Positions 1 through 8,412 of a stretch of 64,000 nt of DNA are shown here, piece by piece. The position numbers were made by a program, and so were the translations under genes. The notes under the pieces are model-generated. The model searched no databases and was not told where the DNA came from. It was given only the letters and a program-made list of their open reading frames with translations. The stretch lies in contig DWXK01000075.1 of NCBI GenBank assembly GCA_019119205.1, positions 1 through 64,000 of the forward strand, written 5' to 3'. Each line of letters opens with the position of its first letter. Position 1 is the stretch's first letter. Origin of the DNA: Candidatus Mediterraneibacter intestinavium. GTDB lineage: Bacteria > Bacillota > Clostridia > Lachnospirales > Lachnospiraceae.

Positions 1-194
1 ATGCGATATTGTGGCAGTTTGTCCTGAAAAAGTTCCCTCTGACAACAGCATTTGCAAATAAAGCGGTCGTTGTAGTCTGGGGGATCCTATGGGGATGGAT
101 TTTTTTTGGAGAGCAGATTACATTGCAGAAAGTGGTCGGAGCAGCAGTGATCATAACAGGGATAGTGATTGTGGTAAGTGATAATGGAAAATAA
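1..194 (+). CDS. C-terminal end of an EamA/SMR-like small membrane transporter (5' truncated by window edge)
   Basis: An open frame enters from the left edge (codon phase from base 3) and ends at 194. The visible ~63 residues form two hydrophobic helices separated by a short polar turn (GEQITLQKVVG). This is the helix-loop-helix end seen in EamA/DMT and small multidrug resistance proteins, where a conserved Gly-Glu precedes the last helix. The next gene overlaps this stop codon and encodes a protein of the same type, so the two probably form a heterodimer. Such pairs (EbrAB-like or ArnEF-like) export cations or flip undecaprenyl-linked sugars. The LCP ligase downstream favours a glycan role, but that is inference. 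An internal TTG at 9 is not the likely start. Confidence 0.6.
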   Translation, partial: AILWQFVLKKFPLTTAFANKAVVVVWGILWGWIFFGEQITLQKVVGAAVIITGIVIVVSDNGK

Positions 195-534
195 CATAGT
201 ATTTTTATTGGTATTTCTTGTTTCAGTTTTTATTTCATCCTGCTCCCAGATTGCCCTGAAGAAAAGTGCTAATACACAACATGGTGGTTTTGTGAAGGAA
301 ATATTAAATCCGATAGTTATGGGGGCATATCTCTGTTTTTTTGGCGCCTCACTTTTGACGACGTTTGCATACAAGGGTGTACCCCTTTCTCTGGGGCCTG
401 TTCTTGAAGCGACAAGTTATATATATGTTGTGATCCTCAGCAGATTTTTCTTAGGCGAAAAAGTTACCAGGAAAAAGATATTGGGAAATCTACTTATTAT
501 TGCAGGAATATTGATATACGCAAGCGGAGTGTGA
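184..534 (+). CDS. EamA/SMR-like four-helix membrane protein, second half of a pair
   Basis: This protein of about 116 residues has four predicted membrane helices: roughly residues 5-25, 40-60, 66-88 and 95-115. Its GEKVTRKKILGN turn before the last helix matches the GEQ..L.K..G turn of the preceding protein. The ATG at 184 lies inside the preceding coding sequence, giving an 11-nt overlap and probable translational coupling; a GTG at 178 is an alternative start. The size and helix layout fit the SMR/EamA half-transporter fold, such as ArnE/ArnF-like flippase subunits or EbrA/EbrB-like drug exporters. Both genes are more AT-rich than everything after base 540, which hints that they belong to a surface-polysaccharide region lying mostly to the left. 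The substrate is unknown. Confidence 0.65.
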   Translation: MENNIVFLLVFLVSVFISSCSQIALKKSANTQHGGFVKEILNPIVMGAYLCFFGASLLTTFAYKGVPLSLGPVLEATSYIYVVILSRFFLGEKVTRKKILGNLLIIAGILIYASGV

Positions 535-541
535 ACAAATC

Positions 542-1912
542 ATGTCAAGAAACGTAAGAAAACGCGGCAGACGCCGGCGCCGAACAAGGAGAAGAAACTG
601 GTTTACCCGGATGAAAGCCTGGCAGAAAGTGCTTATATGCCTGGCAGGCGTGATGATCTGCCTGCTGGGATCAGCGGTCATCTACGTTGCCGCACAGTGG
701 AGCAGGATTGACAGACAGGAGATCCGGGCGGATGATCTGATCATCAATCAGGAGGTCCAGGAAAAGAATGCAAATATCGATCTGGGCGAAGGGTATACCA
801 ATATTGCTCTGTTCGGTGTTGATTCAAGAGATGGAAATTTGGGCGAGGGAAACCGCACAGATATGATCATTGTTGCAAGCCTGAACAATGAGACGAAGGA
901 GATCAAACTGGTCTCTGTTTACAGGGATACGCTCCTGAATCTTTCCGAGGGGACTTACCAGAAGTGCAATGCTGCGTACAGTTACGGCGGACCTACGATG
1001 GCGATCAATATGCTGAACATGAACCTTGACCTTGACATAGAGGATTATGTAACCTTTGACTTCGGCGCGATATCCGATGTGATCGATCTGCTCGGAGGGG
1101 TGGAGATCACGATCAAAGAAGAAGAACTGGAAGCATTTAATAAGTATGTCACAGAGACGGCAAGGGTGGCCGGGAAAGAAGCGAATAAGATCGACGAGCC
1201 GGGCACCTATCTGATGGACGGTCCTCAGGCCACGACATATGCGCGTATCCGTTCCACGGCAGGCGGAGACTTTACCCGAACGGAGAGGCAGAGAGTCGTT
1301 ATCGAAAAGGCTGTGGAGAAAATCCAGAAAGCGGATCTTCTCACGATCAATAATATCATCACGGAAGTATTCCCTCAGATATCGACCAGCTTTACGCTTC
1401 AGGAGATCCTGTATTATGCTCAGGCTTATTCTCAGTATAAGCTTATGGAAAATACCGGATTCCCGTTTGACCAGACCACAGACACCGTTTCGGGTCTCGG
1501 AAGTATCGTCATCCCTCAGGATCTGACGGAGAATGTGTCTCAGCTGCATGAATTTTTGTTCGGCGATACAGGATATACACCTTCTTCGACAGTTGCTTCT
1601 ATCAGTTCGACCATCCTTGCTACTGTAGATTACAGCGGTTCATATGATGACGGCTATGATGATTATTATGACAGCAGTTATGACGACGGCTATGATGAAA
1701 CGTATGACAGCAGTTATGATGACAGCTATGATGAGTACGATGAGAACAGTTACGATGATACTTATGATGACAGTTCTGACAGCTATGATGAGAGCGGGGA
1801 TGACACGTCTTACGATGAGAGCAGTGAAGGCGCTTCGACGGATGACAGTTATGATGAGTATGATGATACAGCCGGTACATCTGACACAGATGAATCCGGC
1901 GAAGTGTACTGA
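542..1912 (+). CDS. LytR-CpsA-Psr (LCP) family glycopolymer ligase with Tyr/Asp-rich tail
   Basis: LCP enzymes move undecaprenyl-linked anionic glycopolymers onto peptidoglycan at the outer membrane face. The 456-residue protein has a very basic N-terminus (about 12 Arg/Lys in the first 25 residues), one membrane helix at about 30-52, then the LCP domain. Recognisable LCP elements are NIALFGVDSRDG, RTDMIIVASLN, VSVYRDT, GGVEITI and the Arg cluster YARIRSTAGGDFTRTERQR. After about residue 360 the chain becomes low-complexity and rich in Tyr, Asp and Ser (repeating SYDD and YDDGYD units), ending in a Thr/Ser/Asp-rich stretch. This tail would be extracellular and is not part of the conserved domain. 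The gene follows the flippase-like pair by 7 nt. Confidence 0.9.
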   Translation: MSRNVRKRGRRRRRTRRRNWFTRMKAWQKVLICLAGVMICLLGSAVIYVAAQWSRIDRQEIRADDLIINQEVQEKNANIDLGEGYTNIALFGVDSRDGNLGEGNRTDMIIVASLNNETKEIKLVSVYRDTLLNLSEGTYQKCNAAYSYGGPTMAINMLNMNLDLDIEDYVTFDFGAISDVIDLLGGVEITIKEEELEAFNKYVTETARVAGKEANKIDEPGTYLMDGPQATTYARIRSTAGGDFTRTERQRVVIEKAVEKIQKADLLTINNIITEVFPQISTSFTLQEILYYAQAYSQYKLMENTGFPFDQTTDTVSGLGSIVIPQDLTENVSQLHEFLFGDTGYTPSSTVASISSTILATVDYSGSYDDGYDDYYDSSYDDGYDETYDSSYDDSYDEYDENSYDDTYDDSSDSYDESGDDTSYDESSEGASTDDSYDEYDDTAGTSDTDESGEVY

Positions 1913-2062
1913 GAGCAGGTCGATTTAGAAGAAGCAGTGTGGGCATATGCTGGGGAAGTGTGCCTATTGTGTGAATGAAACTGGACATTTCAGGTTAAAG
2001 CGTGTATTATAATATGGAAATACATTTGATGTAAATTTGAAAACAAAAGAAGGGGTATTTGC

Positions 2063-3523
2063 ATGAAATTGATGAAAAAGATGACTGCACTTGTTCTGGC
2101 CGCGTTCCTTGCGGTGCCGATGGCCGGCAGTGTTGTCTATGCGGCAGAAGGTTCACTACAGTTTACCGATCCTGAGACCCAGGTTGGTGAGACAGTAGAG
2201 GTTGATATGGTCATCCGTTCCGGCGGGGAGGCGATCGGAGATGCAGATGTTACCATGACGTATGATACGGCATCACTTGAGTTTGTGAGTGGAGACGGCG
2301 TAGAATCTGATGGTTCCGGAACACTGACTTATTCGGGCAGCGGTGATGGAACTGTTTCGGAACTGAGAACTACGATGCAGTTCCGTGCATTACAGTCTGG
2401 TACGGCTCAGATCAGCGTGGAGGGTTCCACCGCATATCTGTATTCTGATGAGACGCTCAACCTGGAAGAAGGTTCTTCTGCGATCACGATCGATGCTGCG
2501 GCAGACGGCAGCACCACAGCAGAAGCAGCAGGAACGTCTGCTGCAGGAGAGACGACAGATATCGTTGTAAATGTGAATGGCACGGATTACAACTTTTCCG
2601 AGGCGTTTACCTCTGCTGATATCCCGGCAGGATATGCGGAAACGACGATGACATTCAACGGCGAGGACAGAAGATTTGTGGCAAATGATGCCGGAGTCTA
2701 TCTGGGATATCTTGTGGATGCTTCAGGGGCGGGAAGCTTCTTCCTTTACAATGACGAGGACGCTACGTTTTCTCCGTATCTTGAGGTATCCGTCTCAGAT
2801 ACGACATCCATTATCCTGCTGAACCAGCCGGATCAGGTTTCGCTTCCGGAAAGTTATCAGCAGGTGGACCTGACAGTGTCTGATCAGACATTCCCGGCAT
2901 GGGCAGATCCTTCAAACAGCAGATTTTATGTTATCTACGCTCTGAACACGAGAACTGGTCAGGAAGGGCTTTATCAGTATGATACGGAAGACGGTACGTA
3001 CCAGAGCTTCACGGCACCTTCATCTGATGAGAGCAGTTCATCTGACGGTTCGATCGTGGGACGCTTGGGAACATTTGTGGCGGAGCACATTGCGGTCGCA
3101 CTTGCTGTTGTGGCGATAGTTATCCTTCTGCTGCTGATCCTCATGATCGTTTTTGCGGTCAAACTTGTTCATCGTAATCAGGAACTGGACGATCTGTATG
3201 ATGAATATGATATTCCGATGGATGACGATGAAGAAGAGGACGACAGACCGGCAGTACAGAAAAAGTCAAGAAAACAGTTCGTCGGGTACGAGGATGAAGA
3301 AGATGAGGAAGATGAGTACGGCGACGACTATGACGATGAGTATGAAGATGACTATGACGATGAGTATGATGACGAATACGAAGATGAATATGATGATGAG
3401 TATGATGACGAATATGACGATGACGAAGTAGATGCTCACAGTGGAAATACGAAAAATATCCGTCGGTCCAGAAAATCGTCAAAGGAAGACGATGATTATG
3501 AAGTGGACTTCATAGATCTGTAA
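2063..3523 (+). CDS. Membrane-anchored cohesin-domain protein with acidic cytoplasmic tail
   Basis: The 486-residue protein begins with a clear signal peptide (MKLMKKMTALVLAAFLAVPM, cleavage near AYA-AEG). Residues about 30-150 resemble a cohesin-type beta sandwich: the start SLQFTDPETQVGETVEVDMV, the YDTASLEFVSG strand and a late SSAITI strand. A second beta-rich domain occupies about 170-310. A Ser-rich linker leads to one strong membrane helix at about 343-367, followed by LVHRN as a stop-transfer sequence. The last ~110 residues are cytoplasmic and extremely acidic, with YDDEYDDEYEDEY-like repeats and a basic patch near the end. Cohesin-like modules bind carbohydrate-active enzymes or surface proteins in clostridia, but the partner here is unknown. 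A terminator follows, so transcription ends before glmS. Confidence 0.65.
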   Translation: MKLMKKMTALVLAAFLAVPMAGSVVYAAEGSLQFTDPETQVGETVEVDMVIRSGGEAIGDADVTMTYDTASLEFVSGDGVESDGSGTLTYSGSGDGTVSELRTTMQFRALQSGTAQISVEGSTAYLYSDETLNLEEGSSAITIDAAADGSTTAEAAGTSAAGETTDIVVNVNGTDYNFSEAFTSADIPAGYAETTMTFNGEDRRFVANDAGVYLGYLVDASGAGSFFLYNDEDATFSPYLEVSVSDTTSIILLNQPDQVSLPESYQQVDLTVSDQTFPAWADPSNSRFYVIYALNTRTGQEGLYQYDTEDGTYQSFTAPSSDESSSSDGSIVGRLGTFVAEHIAVALAVVAIVILLLLILMIVFAVKLVHRNQELDDLYDEYDIPMDDDEEEDDRPAVQKKSRKQFVGYEDEEDEEDEYGDDYDDEYEDDYDDEYDDEYEDEYDDEYDDEYDDDEVDAHSGNTKNIRRSRKSSKEDDDYEVDFIDL

Positions 3524-3540
3524 AAAGCGCATATCATAAT

Positions 3541-3592
3541 AAAATGGGGCGAGGGTGCGTGCTGAGATGGACGGCCGTCGCCTCATTTTTGT
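3541..3592 (+). terminator. Rho-independent terminator after the cohesin-domain gene
   Basis: AATGGGGCGA (from 3543) pairs with TCGCCTCATT (from 3578) with one G-U pair, and the 3' arm runs into a T-rich stretch (ATTTTTGTTT). It lies 18 nt past the upstream stop codon and ahead of glmS. The sequence does not match the glmS ribozyme. Confidence 0.7.
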
Positions 3593-3625
3593 TTGAACAG
3601 ATACAAAGAAAAGGAGAAACAGAAA

Positions 3626-5452
3626 ATGTGTGGTATTGTTGGATATGTCGGGGAGAGACAGGCGGCTCCGATCCTGCTGGACGGACTGTCAAAGCTGGAA
3701 TACAGAGGATATGACTCTGCCGGGATCGCTGTCTTTGACGGTGAAAAGATCAATATGACAAAGGCAAAAGGAAGATTAAAGGTCCTGGAAGAACTGACCC
3801 ATAATGGGGCGACTATGCCGGGAGCAGTAGGTGTAGGGCATACAAGGTGGGCGACCCATGGTGAGCCGTCAGATGTAAATGCCCATCCACACCTGAATAA
3901 AGAAGGAACGATCGCAGTTGTGCACAACGGGATCATTGAGAACTACCTGAAACTGAAGAAAAAACTGACCGGGAAAGGATATGAGTTCGTGTCTGATACA
4001 GATACGGAGGTGATCGCTCATCTGCTTGATTATTATTATGACGGAAACCCGCTGAGAGCGATCACAAAGATCATGCACCGGATGGAGGGATCTTACGCTC
4101 TGGGGATCATTTTCAGGGATCATCCTGATGAACTCTATGCGGTCAGAAAAGACAGCCCCCTGATCGTCGGCAATACAGAAGGCGGTTCCATCATCGCATC
4201 GGATGTGCCGGCAGTGCTGAAATACACAAGGGATGTGTATTTCATTGAAAATGAAGAGATCGTCCGCATGAAGAAAGATTCCATGGAATTTTTTAATGTG
4301 GACGAGGAATCGATAGAGAAGGAACCCACTCACATCGAGTGGGATGTGGATGCAGCGGAAAAGGGCGGATATGAGCATTTTATGCTCAAGGAGATGTATG
4401 AGCAGCCAAAGGCGATAGAAGACACATTCTCACCGCGCATCAAAGGGAAAGATATTGTGATCGAGGAACTGGGGATGTCAGATGAGGAGATCTGTGCGGT
4501 GAAGAAGATCATGATCGTGGCATGCGGTTCTGCGTACCATGCCGGGATGACGGGGAAATATGTGCTGGAAGGAATGGCAAGGATCCCGGTGGAGGTTGAT
4601 CTTGCCAGCGAGTTCCGCTACCGAGACCCGATCCTTGAGGAAGGCACACTTGTGATCGTGATCAGTCAGTCAGGCGAGACGGCGGATTCTCTTGCCGCGC
4701 TCAGGGAGTCGCGTGCCAGAGGTGCGAAAGTACTCGGTATCGTCAATGTAGTAGGAAGTTCGATCGCCAGAGAAGCTGACAATGTCATGTATACATGGGC
4801 GGGGCCGGAGATCGCGGTAGCGACGACAAAAGCATACTCCTGCCAGCTTGTCGCGCTGTATCTGCTGGCTTTGAAATTCGCGAAAGTGCGTGGTATGATC
4901 ACGGAGGAAGAATTGTCAGATTACATTGAGGATCTGAAAAGGATCCCGGATCAGGTTGAACTTCTGTTGAATAATAAGTATAAGATACAGAAATTTGCTA
5001 ACCGATATGTAGCGGCAAGGGATGTCTTCTTTATCGGAAGAGGGATCGACTATGCGATCTCGCTTGAGGGATCGCTGAAACTCAAGGAGATCTCCTACAT
5101 CCATTCAGAGGCCTACGCGGCGGGAGAACTCAAGCACGGGACGATCTCGCTGATCGAAGAGGGAACTCTGGTGACAGCGGTACTGACGCAGGAAGATCTC
5201 TATAAAAAAATGATCAGCAATATCGTGGAGGTGCGCACCCGCGGTGCCTTTGTGCTGGCGGTGACGAATGAAGGGAACGATGAGATCACCCGGGCGGCAG
5301 ATTATGTGGTCTATATTCCGGAGACAAACCGCTTCTTTACAAATTCGCTTGCTATCATTCCGCTCCAGCTGTTCGGATACTATATTGCGGTAGGCCGGGG
5401 ATGCGATGTGGATAAACCGAGAAATCTGGCAAAATCGGTTACCGTAGAGTAG
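3626..5452 (+). CDS. glmS: Glutamine--fructose-6-phosphate aminotransferase (isomerizing)
   Basis: GlmS makes glucosamine-6-phosphate from fructose-6-phosphate and glutamine, the first committed step toward UDP-GlcNAc and peptidoglycan. The start is set at 3626 because the class II amidotransferase needs Cys right after Met (MCGIVGYVG); an AAGGAG ribosome site sits just upstream, and in-frame codons before it would block the nucleophile. The glutaminase domain covers about 1-240 (GVGHTRWATHG, HNGIIENY). Two SIS domains follow (CGSAYHAGM and SQSGETADS; then IGRGIDYAISLEGSLKLKEISY). The C-terminus DKPRNLAKSVTVE is the conserved GlmS tail. At 608 residues it has full family length. It appears to be monocistronic. 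Confidence 0.98.
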   Translation: MCGIVGYVGERQAAPILLDGLSKLEYRGYDSAGIAVFDGEKINMTKAKGRLKVLEELTHNGATMPGAVGVGHTRWATHGEPSDVNAHPHLNKEGTIAVVHNGIIENYLKLKKKLTGKGYEFVSDTDTEVIAHLLDYYYDGNPLRAITKIMHRMEGSYALGIIFRDHPDELYAVRKDSPLIVGNTEGGSIIASDVPAVLKYTRDVYFIENEEIVRMKKDSMEFFNVDEESIEKEPTHIEWDVDAAEKGGYEHFMLKEMYEQPKAIEDTFSPRIKGKDIVIEELGMSDEEICAVKKIMIVACGSAYHAGMTGKYVLEGMARIPVEVDLASEFRYRDPILEEGTLVIVISQSGETADSLAALRESRARGAKVLGIVNVVGSSIAREADNVMYTWAGPEIAVATTKAYSCQLVALYLLALKFAKVRGMITEEELSDYIEDLKRIPDQVELLLNNKYKIQKFANRYVAARDVFFIGRGIDYAISLEGSLKLKEISYIHSEAYAAGELKHGTISLIEEGTLVTAVLTQEDLYKKMISNIVEVRTRGAFVLAVTNEGNDEITRAADYVVYIPETNRFFTNSLAIIPLQLFGYYIAVGRGCDVDKPRNLAKSVTVE

Positions 5453-5558
5453 AATGTGGGAGATTCAATATTTATTAATCGAATGAACACATTTTAAACA
5501 CAATACGGCGTTAGTATATAGCCATAAGATGAAATACAGGAGAAGGCAGGTAATTCTT

Positions 5559-6890
5559 ATGGATAACCAGTATAATTATTATAATCAGAACAGTGATCCA
5601 AACAGCAGTACAAATGCAAATTATCAGTATGGCGGCACACAGCACCATTCAGACGGAAATGGGAAAAAGCAGAAAAAGAAGATGCCGAAGGCTGTGGCTG
5701 TGACCGGGCTGGCGCTTCTGTTTGGTGTCGTGTCGAGTGCAACGTTCCTCACGTCGAATGTGATAGGGAGCAGGCTGCTTGGGCTGGACGGTTCTTCTCA
5801 GTCCTCATCGGACAGTGCAAGGACTGTCAGCAGCAACAGCGCATCCCTTTCCCAGACGTCCAGTGTTGTCACCTCGGATGTCTCGGCAGTGGTGGACAAG
5901 GTCATGCCGTCCATCGTATCGATCACGAACATGAGCGTGGAGGAAGTACAGAATTTCTTCGGCGGAGTTACCGAACAGACAAGCGAGAGCGCCGGGACAG
6001 GGATCATCATCTCTCAGAGTGATACAGAACTTCTGATCGTGACAAATAACCATGTGATCGAGGGAAGCGATACATTGACAGTGACATTTGATGACGGGAC
6101 CAGCCTGGAGGCAAATGTCAAAGGCTCGGATTCAGAATACGATGTGGCTGTGATCGCAGTGCCGCTCGACAGCATTTCTGATGATACGATGAATGCGATC
6201 TCTGTGGCTACACTGGGAGATTCTACATCACTGAAAGTCGGTGAACCGGCGATAGCCATCGGAAACGCACTTGGATATGGACAGTCTGTCACAACAGGTG
6301 TCATCAGCGCACTGAACCGTTCTGCCTCCGAGACAGACGGCGAGACAGGAGAAGCGACAGAGGAGACCAGTGATGCAAGACTGATCCAGACAGATGCTGC
6401 GATCAATCCGGGAAACAGCGGAGGTGCCCTTGTCAATGCCAACGGTGAGGTGATCGGGATCAATTCTTCCAAACTTGTCGGCGAGACAGTGGAGGGTGTT
6501 GGATATGCCATTCCGATCAGTGACGTCAGTGACCTGATCCAGAACCTGATGAACCAGGAGACGAAAACAAAAGTAGCAGATGAGGACCAGGGGGTGATCG
6601 GTATCACGGGAATGAGTGTTCCCACAGAGTATTCCCAGCAGCTCAATATGCCGAGCGGAGTCTATGTATCAGAAGTGACTTCCGGCGGCGGAGCAGAAAA
6701 GGCGGGGATGACCAGAGGCTGCGTCATCACGGCGATCAACGGAACGACAGTAGACGGAATGGAAGCTCTTCAGGAACAGCTCCAGTACTATGCGGCAGGA
6801 GATACCGTTACACTGACGGTCCAGATCCCGCAGACGAACGGTGAATATCAGGAGAGCACAATAGATGTCACTCTGACAGCGAGACAGTAA
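5559..6890 (+). CDS. HtrA/DegP-like membrane-anchored serine protease with PDZ domain
   Basis: This is a trypsin-like quality-control protease at the outer face of the membrane (HtrA/DegP family). The preferred start at 5559 follows an AGGAGAAGG ribosome site and begins MDNQYNYYNQN; an ATG at 5529 would overlap that site. The 443-residue protein has a Gln/Asn/Ser-rich cytoplasmic N-terminus, a Lys-rich patch, a membrane helix at about 46-66 and a Ser-rich linker. The protease domain carries all three catalytic residues: His in TNNHVIEG, Asp in DSEYDVAVIAV and Ser in NPGNSGGALVN. One PDZ domain occupies about 345-440. A strong hairpin follows the stop. It lies between glmS and the convergent cotJ operon. 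Confidence 0.93.
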   Translation: MDNQYNYYNQNSDPNSSTNANYQYGGTQHHSDGNGKKQKKKMPKAVAVTGLALLFGVVSSATFLTSNVIGSRLLGLDGSSQSSSDSARTVSSNSASLSQTSSVVTSDVSAVVDKVMPSIVSITNMSVEEVQNFFGGVTEQTSESAGTGIIISQSDTELLIVTNNHVIEGSDTLTVTFDDGTSLEANVKGSDSEYDVAVIAVPLDSISDDTMNAISVATLGDSTSLKVGEPAIAIGNALGYGQSVTTGVISALNRSASETDGETGEATEETSDARLIQTDAAINPGNSGGALVNANGEVIGINSSKLVGETVEGVGYAIPISDVSDLIQNLMNQETKTKVADEDQGVIGITGMSVPTEYSQQLNMPSGVYVSEVTSGGGAEKAGMTRGCVITAINGTTVDGMEALQEQLQYYAAGDTVTLTVQIPQTNGEYQESTIDVTLTARQ

Positions 6891-6901
6891 GCAGTATGGG
6901 G

Positions 6902-6945
6902 AGACCCGCAGGATGCGGCTATGCATCCGCGGGTCTTCTTTTGTC
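6902..6945. terminator. Bidirectional terminator between htrA-like gene and cotJC
   Basis: AGACCCGC-A-GGATGC pairs with GCATCC-GCGGGTCT around a six-base loop, and the plus strand continues into TCTTTTG. The stem lies between two convergent genes and could terminate both; the T-tract favours the plus-strand protease gene. Confidence 0.75.
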
Positions 6946-6957
6946 CCTGCGCATTTT

Positions 6958-7554
6958 TTATCTGTCGAATGCGGGATTGAACGCATAGAAGTTCCTGCTG
7001 TCCAGTTTTTCCTGGACGATCCGAAGGCTTTCTCCGAATCGCTGATAGTGCACGATCTCGCGTTCTCTCAGAAAACGGATGGGATCGCAGATCTCGGGAT
7101 CTTTTACAAGCCGGAGGATATTGTCATAAGTGGTGCGGGCCTTCTGTTCTGCTGCCATATTTTCATGGAGATCTGTGATGGGGTCGCCTTTGGATTGGAA
7201 GACTGTGGCAGTCCAGGGGGTCCCGCTTGCGGCCTGAGGCCAGAGCGCCAGAGTGTGATCCACGTAGTAGGGACCGAAGCCGGAACGTTCGATCTCCTCG
7301 GGAGTGAGATCCTTTGTGAGCTGGTATACGATGGCGGAGATCATTTCCATGTGGGCGAGTTCTTCCGTTCCAATATCCGTCAGGATCCCGGTCACTTTTT
7401 TGTAAGGCATGGTATACCGCTGTGACAGATACCGCATGGAAGCGGCTAGTTCCCCGTCCGGTCCGCCAAACTGGGAGATGATGATCTGGGCGAGTTTCGG
7501 GTTTGTCTGTGTGATCTTTACGGGATACTGCAGTCTTTTTTCATAGTTCCACAT
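6958..7554 (-). CDS. cotJC: Spore coat protein CotJC, manganese-catalase family
   Basis: CotJC is a ferritin-fold spore-coat component related to Mn-catalases; some homologues break down hydrogen peroxide. The 198-residue product shows the family start MWNYEKRLQYPVKI and the metal-ligand helices GTEELAHMEMI, EQKARTTYDNI and EREIVHYQRFGE, which carry the expected Glu and His ligands. It is the last gene of a minus-strand operon cotJA-cotJB-cotJC and starts 3 nt after cotJB. By analogy with Bacillus subtilis the operon is made in the mother cell under sigma-E. Length and motif conservation suggest an intact protein. Confidence 0.95.
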   Translation of the reverse strand: MWNYEKRLQYPVKITQTNPKLAQIIISQFGGPDGELAASMRYLSQRYTMPYKKVTGILTDIGTEELAHMEMISAIVYQLTKDLTPEEIERSGFGPYYVDHTLALWPQAASGTPWTATVFQSKGDPITDLHENMAAEQKARTTYDNILRLVKDPEICDPIRFLREREIVHYQRFGESLRIVQEKLDSRNFYAFNPAFDR

Positions 7555-7557
7555 AAA

Positions 7558-7827
7558 TCAGCATCCTCCTTCCTGCCAGGGCCATGGCTCATTGATCCAG
7601 TTCCACCTGTCGGTGCAGGCCTCGCCTGCCGTGTCTACGGTCAGGGGACCGTAGATCCTGGCGTATTCCTTCAGCGCACGGTCCCGTTCCTGGCTGTACT
7701 CCCTGAAGTATGCCAGAGCTTCCGGGTCGCAGGGGTGGGTGTCGAGATAAAGCTTTGCCTCATCGACTGCGAAACTGACCTGATTGATATGCTCCAGTAA
7801 TTCGTTTCGGTTGCTCTGTCTGTTCAC
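7558..7827 (-). CDS. cotJB: Spore coat protein CotJB
   Basis: CotJB is a small spore-coat assembly protein. The 89-residue product has the family pattern: a helical N-terminus (LLEHINQVSFAVDEAKLYLD), the THPCDPEALAYF motif, and the YARIYGPLT...WNWINEPWPWQ aromatic C-terminus, ending EGGC. It overlaps the end of cotJA by 4 nt and is followed at once by cotJC, so the three genes are very likely cotranscribed and translationally coupled. Confidence 0.93.
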   Translation of the reverse strand: MNRQSNRNELLEHINQVSFAVDEAKLYLDTHPCDPEALAYFREYSQERDRALKEYARIYGPLTVDTAGEACTDRWNWINEPWPWQEGGC

Positions 7828-8159
7828 TGCCTCCTGCCTCCTTTCCCGGTAAAGGGTTTATCCAGATCCTCGAAGATGGTTCCACGTTCGAAACCGCGGC
7901 AGATCTCATAAATGTTCTGCCATTGCTGCCATGGGACATATGCCATGGCGAGGGCTGTGCCTTTGAGGAAGTCATTGCTTCGGGTGCAGTCTTCTTCACA
8001 TTGCCTGCCTGAGGAGAGAGAAACAGCAGCCCGGAAGTCTGTCTGACGACCGGAAGAGTTCCTGCCATTGTACATACCCATGCTGCGGGAAGGGGAGGTC
8101 TGTCTTGCTATCGGACGTCCCGCTGTCCTACTGCACATATTATTCTGACAATTCGGCAT
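7824..8159 (-). CDS. cotJA: Spore coat associated protein CotJA
   Basis: The C-terminal half carries the CotJA signature LAMAYVPWQQWQNIYEICRGFERGTIFEDLDKPF; here it is preceded by a basic, Ser/Arg-rich, cysteine-containing extension of about 70 residues. The ATG at 8159 is preferred because AAGGA lies about 10 nt upstream; a TTG at 8177 would place the start on that ribosome site. It is the first gene of the minus-strand cotJ operon. The long N-terminal extension makes it larger (111 residues) than the roughly 80-residue Bacillus protein, which is common in clostridia. Confidence 0.88.
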   Translation of the reverse strand: MPNCQNNMCSRTAGRPIARQTSPSRSMGMYNGRNSSGRQTDFRAAVSLSSGRQCEEDCTRSNDFLKGTALAMAYVPWQQWQNIYEICRGFERGTIFEDLDKPFTGKGGRRQ

Positions 8160-8193
8160 TTTCCATTTTCCTTTCAAACTAATTTACAAAATT

Positions 8194-8224
8194 ATAATAT
8201 GGAAAAAATTTAAAAATGTTATGC
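8194..8224 (-). promoter_or_regulatory. Possible sigma-E-type promoter of cotJABC
   Basis: On the minus strand GCATAAC (8218-8224) and CATATTAT (8194-8201) are separated by 16 nt, upstream of cotJA. They partly resemble the sigma-E elements (-35 ending in ATATT, -10 CATACAnT) known to drive cotJ in Bacillus. The -10 differs at two positions and the region is AT-rich, so the match is weak. Confidence 0.3.
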
Positions 8225-8253
8225 TTTACTTTTTGGGAGAAATTATATATAAT
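8225..8253 (+). promoter_or_regulatory. Sigma-A promoter of tRNA-Pro
   Basis: TTTACT (8225-8230), a 17-nt spacer and TATAAT (8248-8253) end 11 nt before the mature tRNA start, a normal distance for a tRNA promoter. Confidence 0.75.
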
Positions 8254-8264
8254 ATATAGGTCGG

Positions 8265-8339
8265 CGGGGTGTGGCTCAGTTTGGTTAGAGCGCACGGCTG
8301 GGGGCCGTGAGGTCGCAGGTTCGAATCCTGTCACCCCGA
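8265..8339 (+). tRNA. tRNA-Pro(GGG)
   Basis: The cloverleaf is complete. The acceptor CGGGGTG pairs with CACCCCG, followed by discriminator A. A D-arm GCTC...GAGC is present. The anticodon stem CACGG/CCGTG encloses the loop CTGGGGG with anticodon GGG at 8300-8302 after T33. The T-arm contains GGTTCGAATCC. No CCA is encoded, as is common in clostridia, so it must be added after transcription. A GGG anticodon reads CCC and, less well, CCU; a separate tRNA-Pro(UGG) is expected elsewhere. The gene stands alone with its own promoter and terminator. Confidence 0.97.
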
Positions 8340-8346
8340 TTATCCT

Positions 8347-8400
8347 AAAAGCAATGATATAAATATACGAGGGTGTGTATTTGTATCATTGCTTTTGCTT
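8347..8400 (+). terminator. Terminator of tRNA-Pro
   Basis: AAAAGCAATGATA (8347-8359) pairs perfectly over 13 bp with TATCATTGCTTTT (8384-8396), followed by GCTTTG. It lies 8 nt past the tRNA and ahead of the asnB promoter. Confidence 0.8.
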
Positions 8401-8412
8401 TGTATGGGAGAG

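Noticed and set aside
1620..1988. Long open frames rich in His/Arg opposite or beside the LCP tail
   Set aside because: They are mirror translations of the Tyr/Asp repeat (GAT/TAT codons) and have no ribosome site or family features.
3524..3625. Possible glmS ribozyme upstream of glmS
   Set aside because: The region contains a terminator hairpin of the upstream gene and lacks the conserved ribozyme core sequence.
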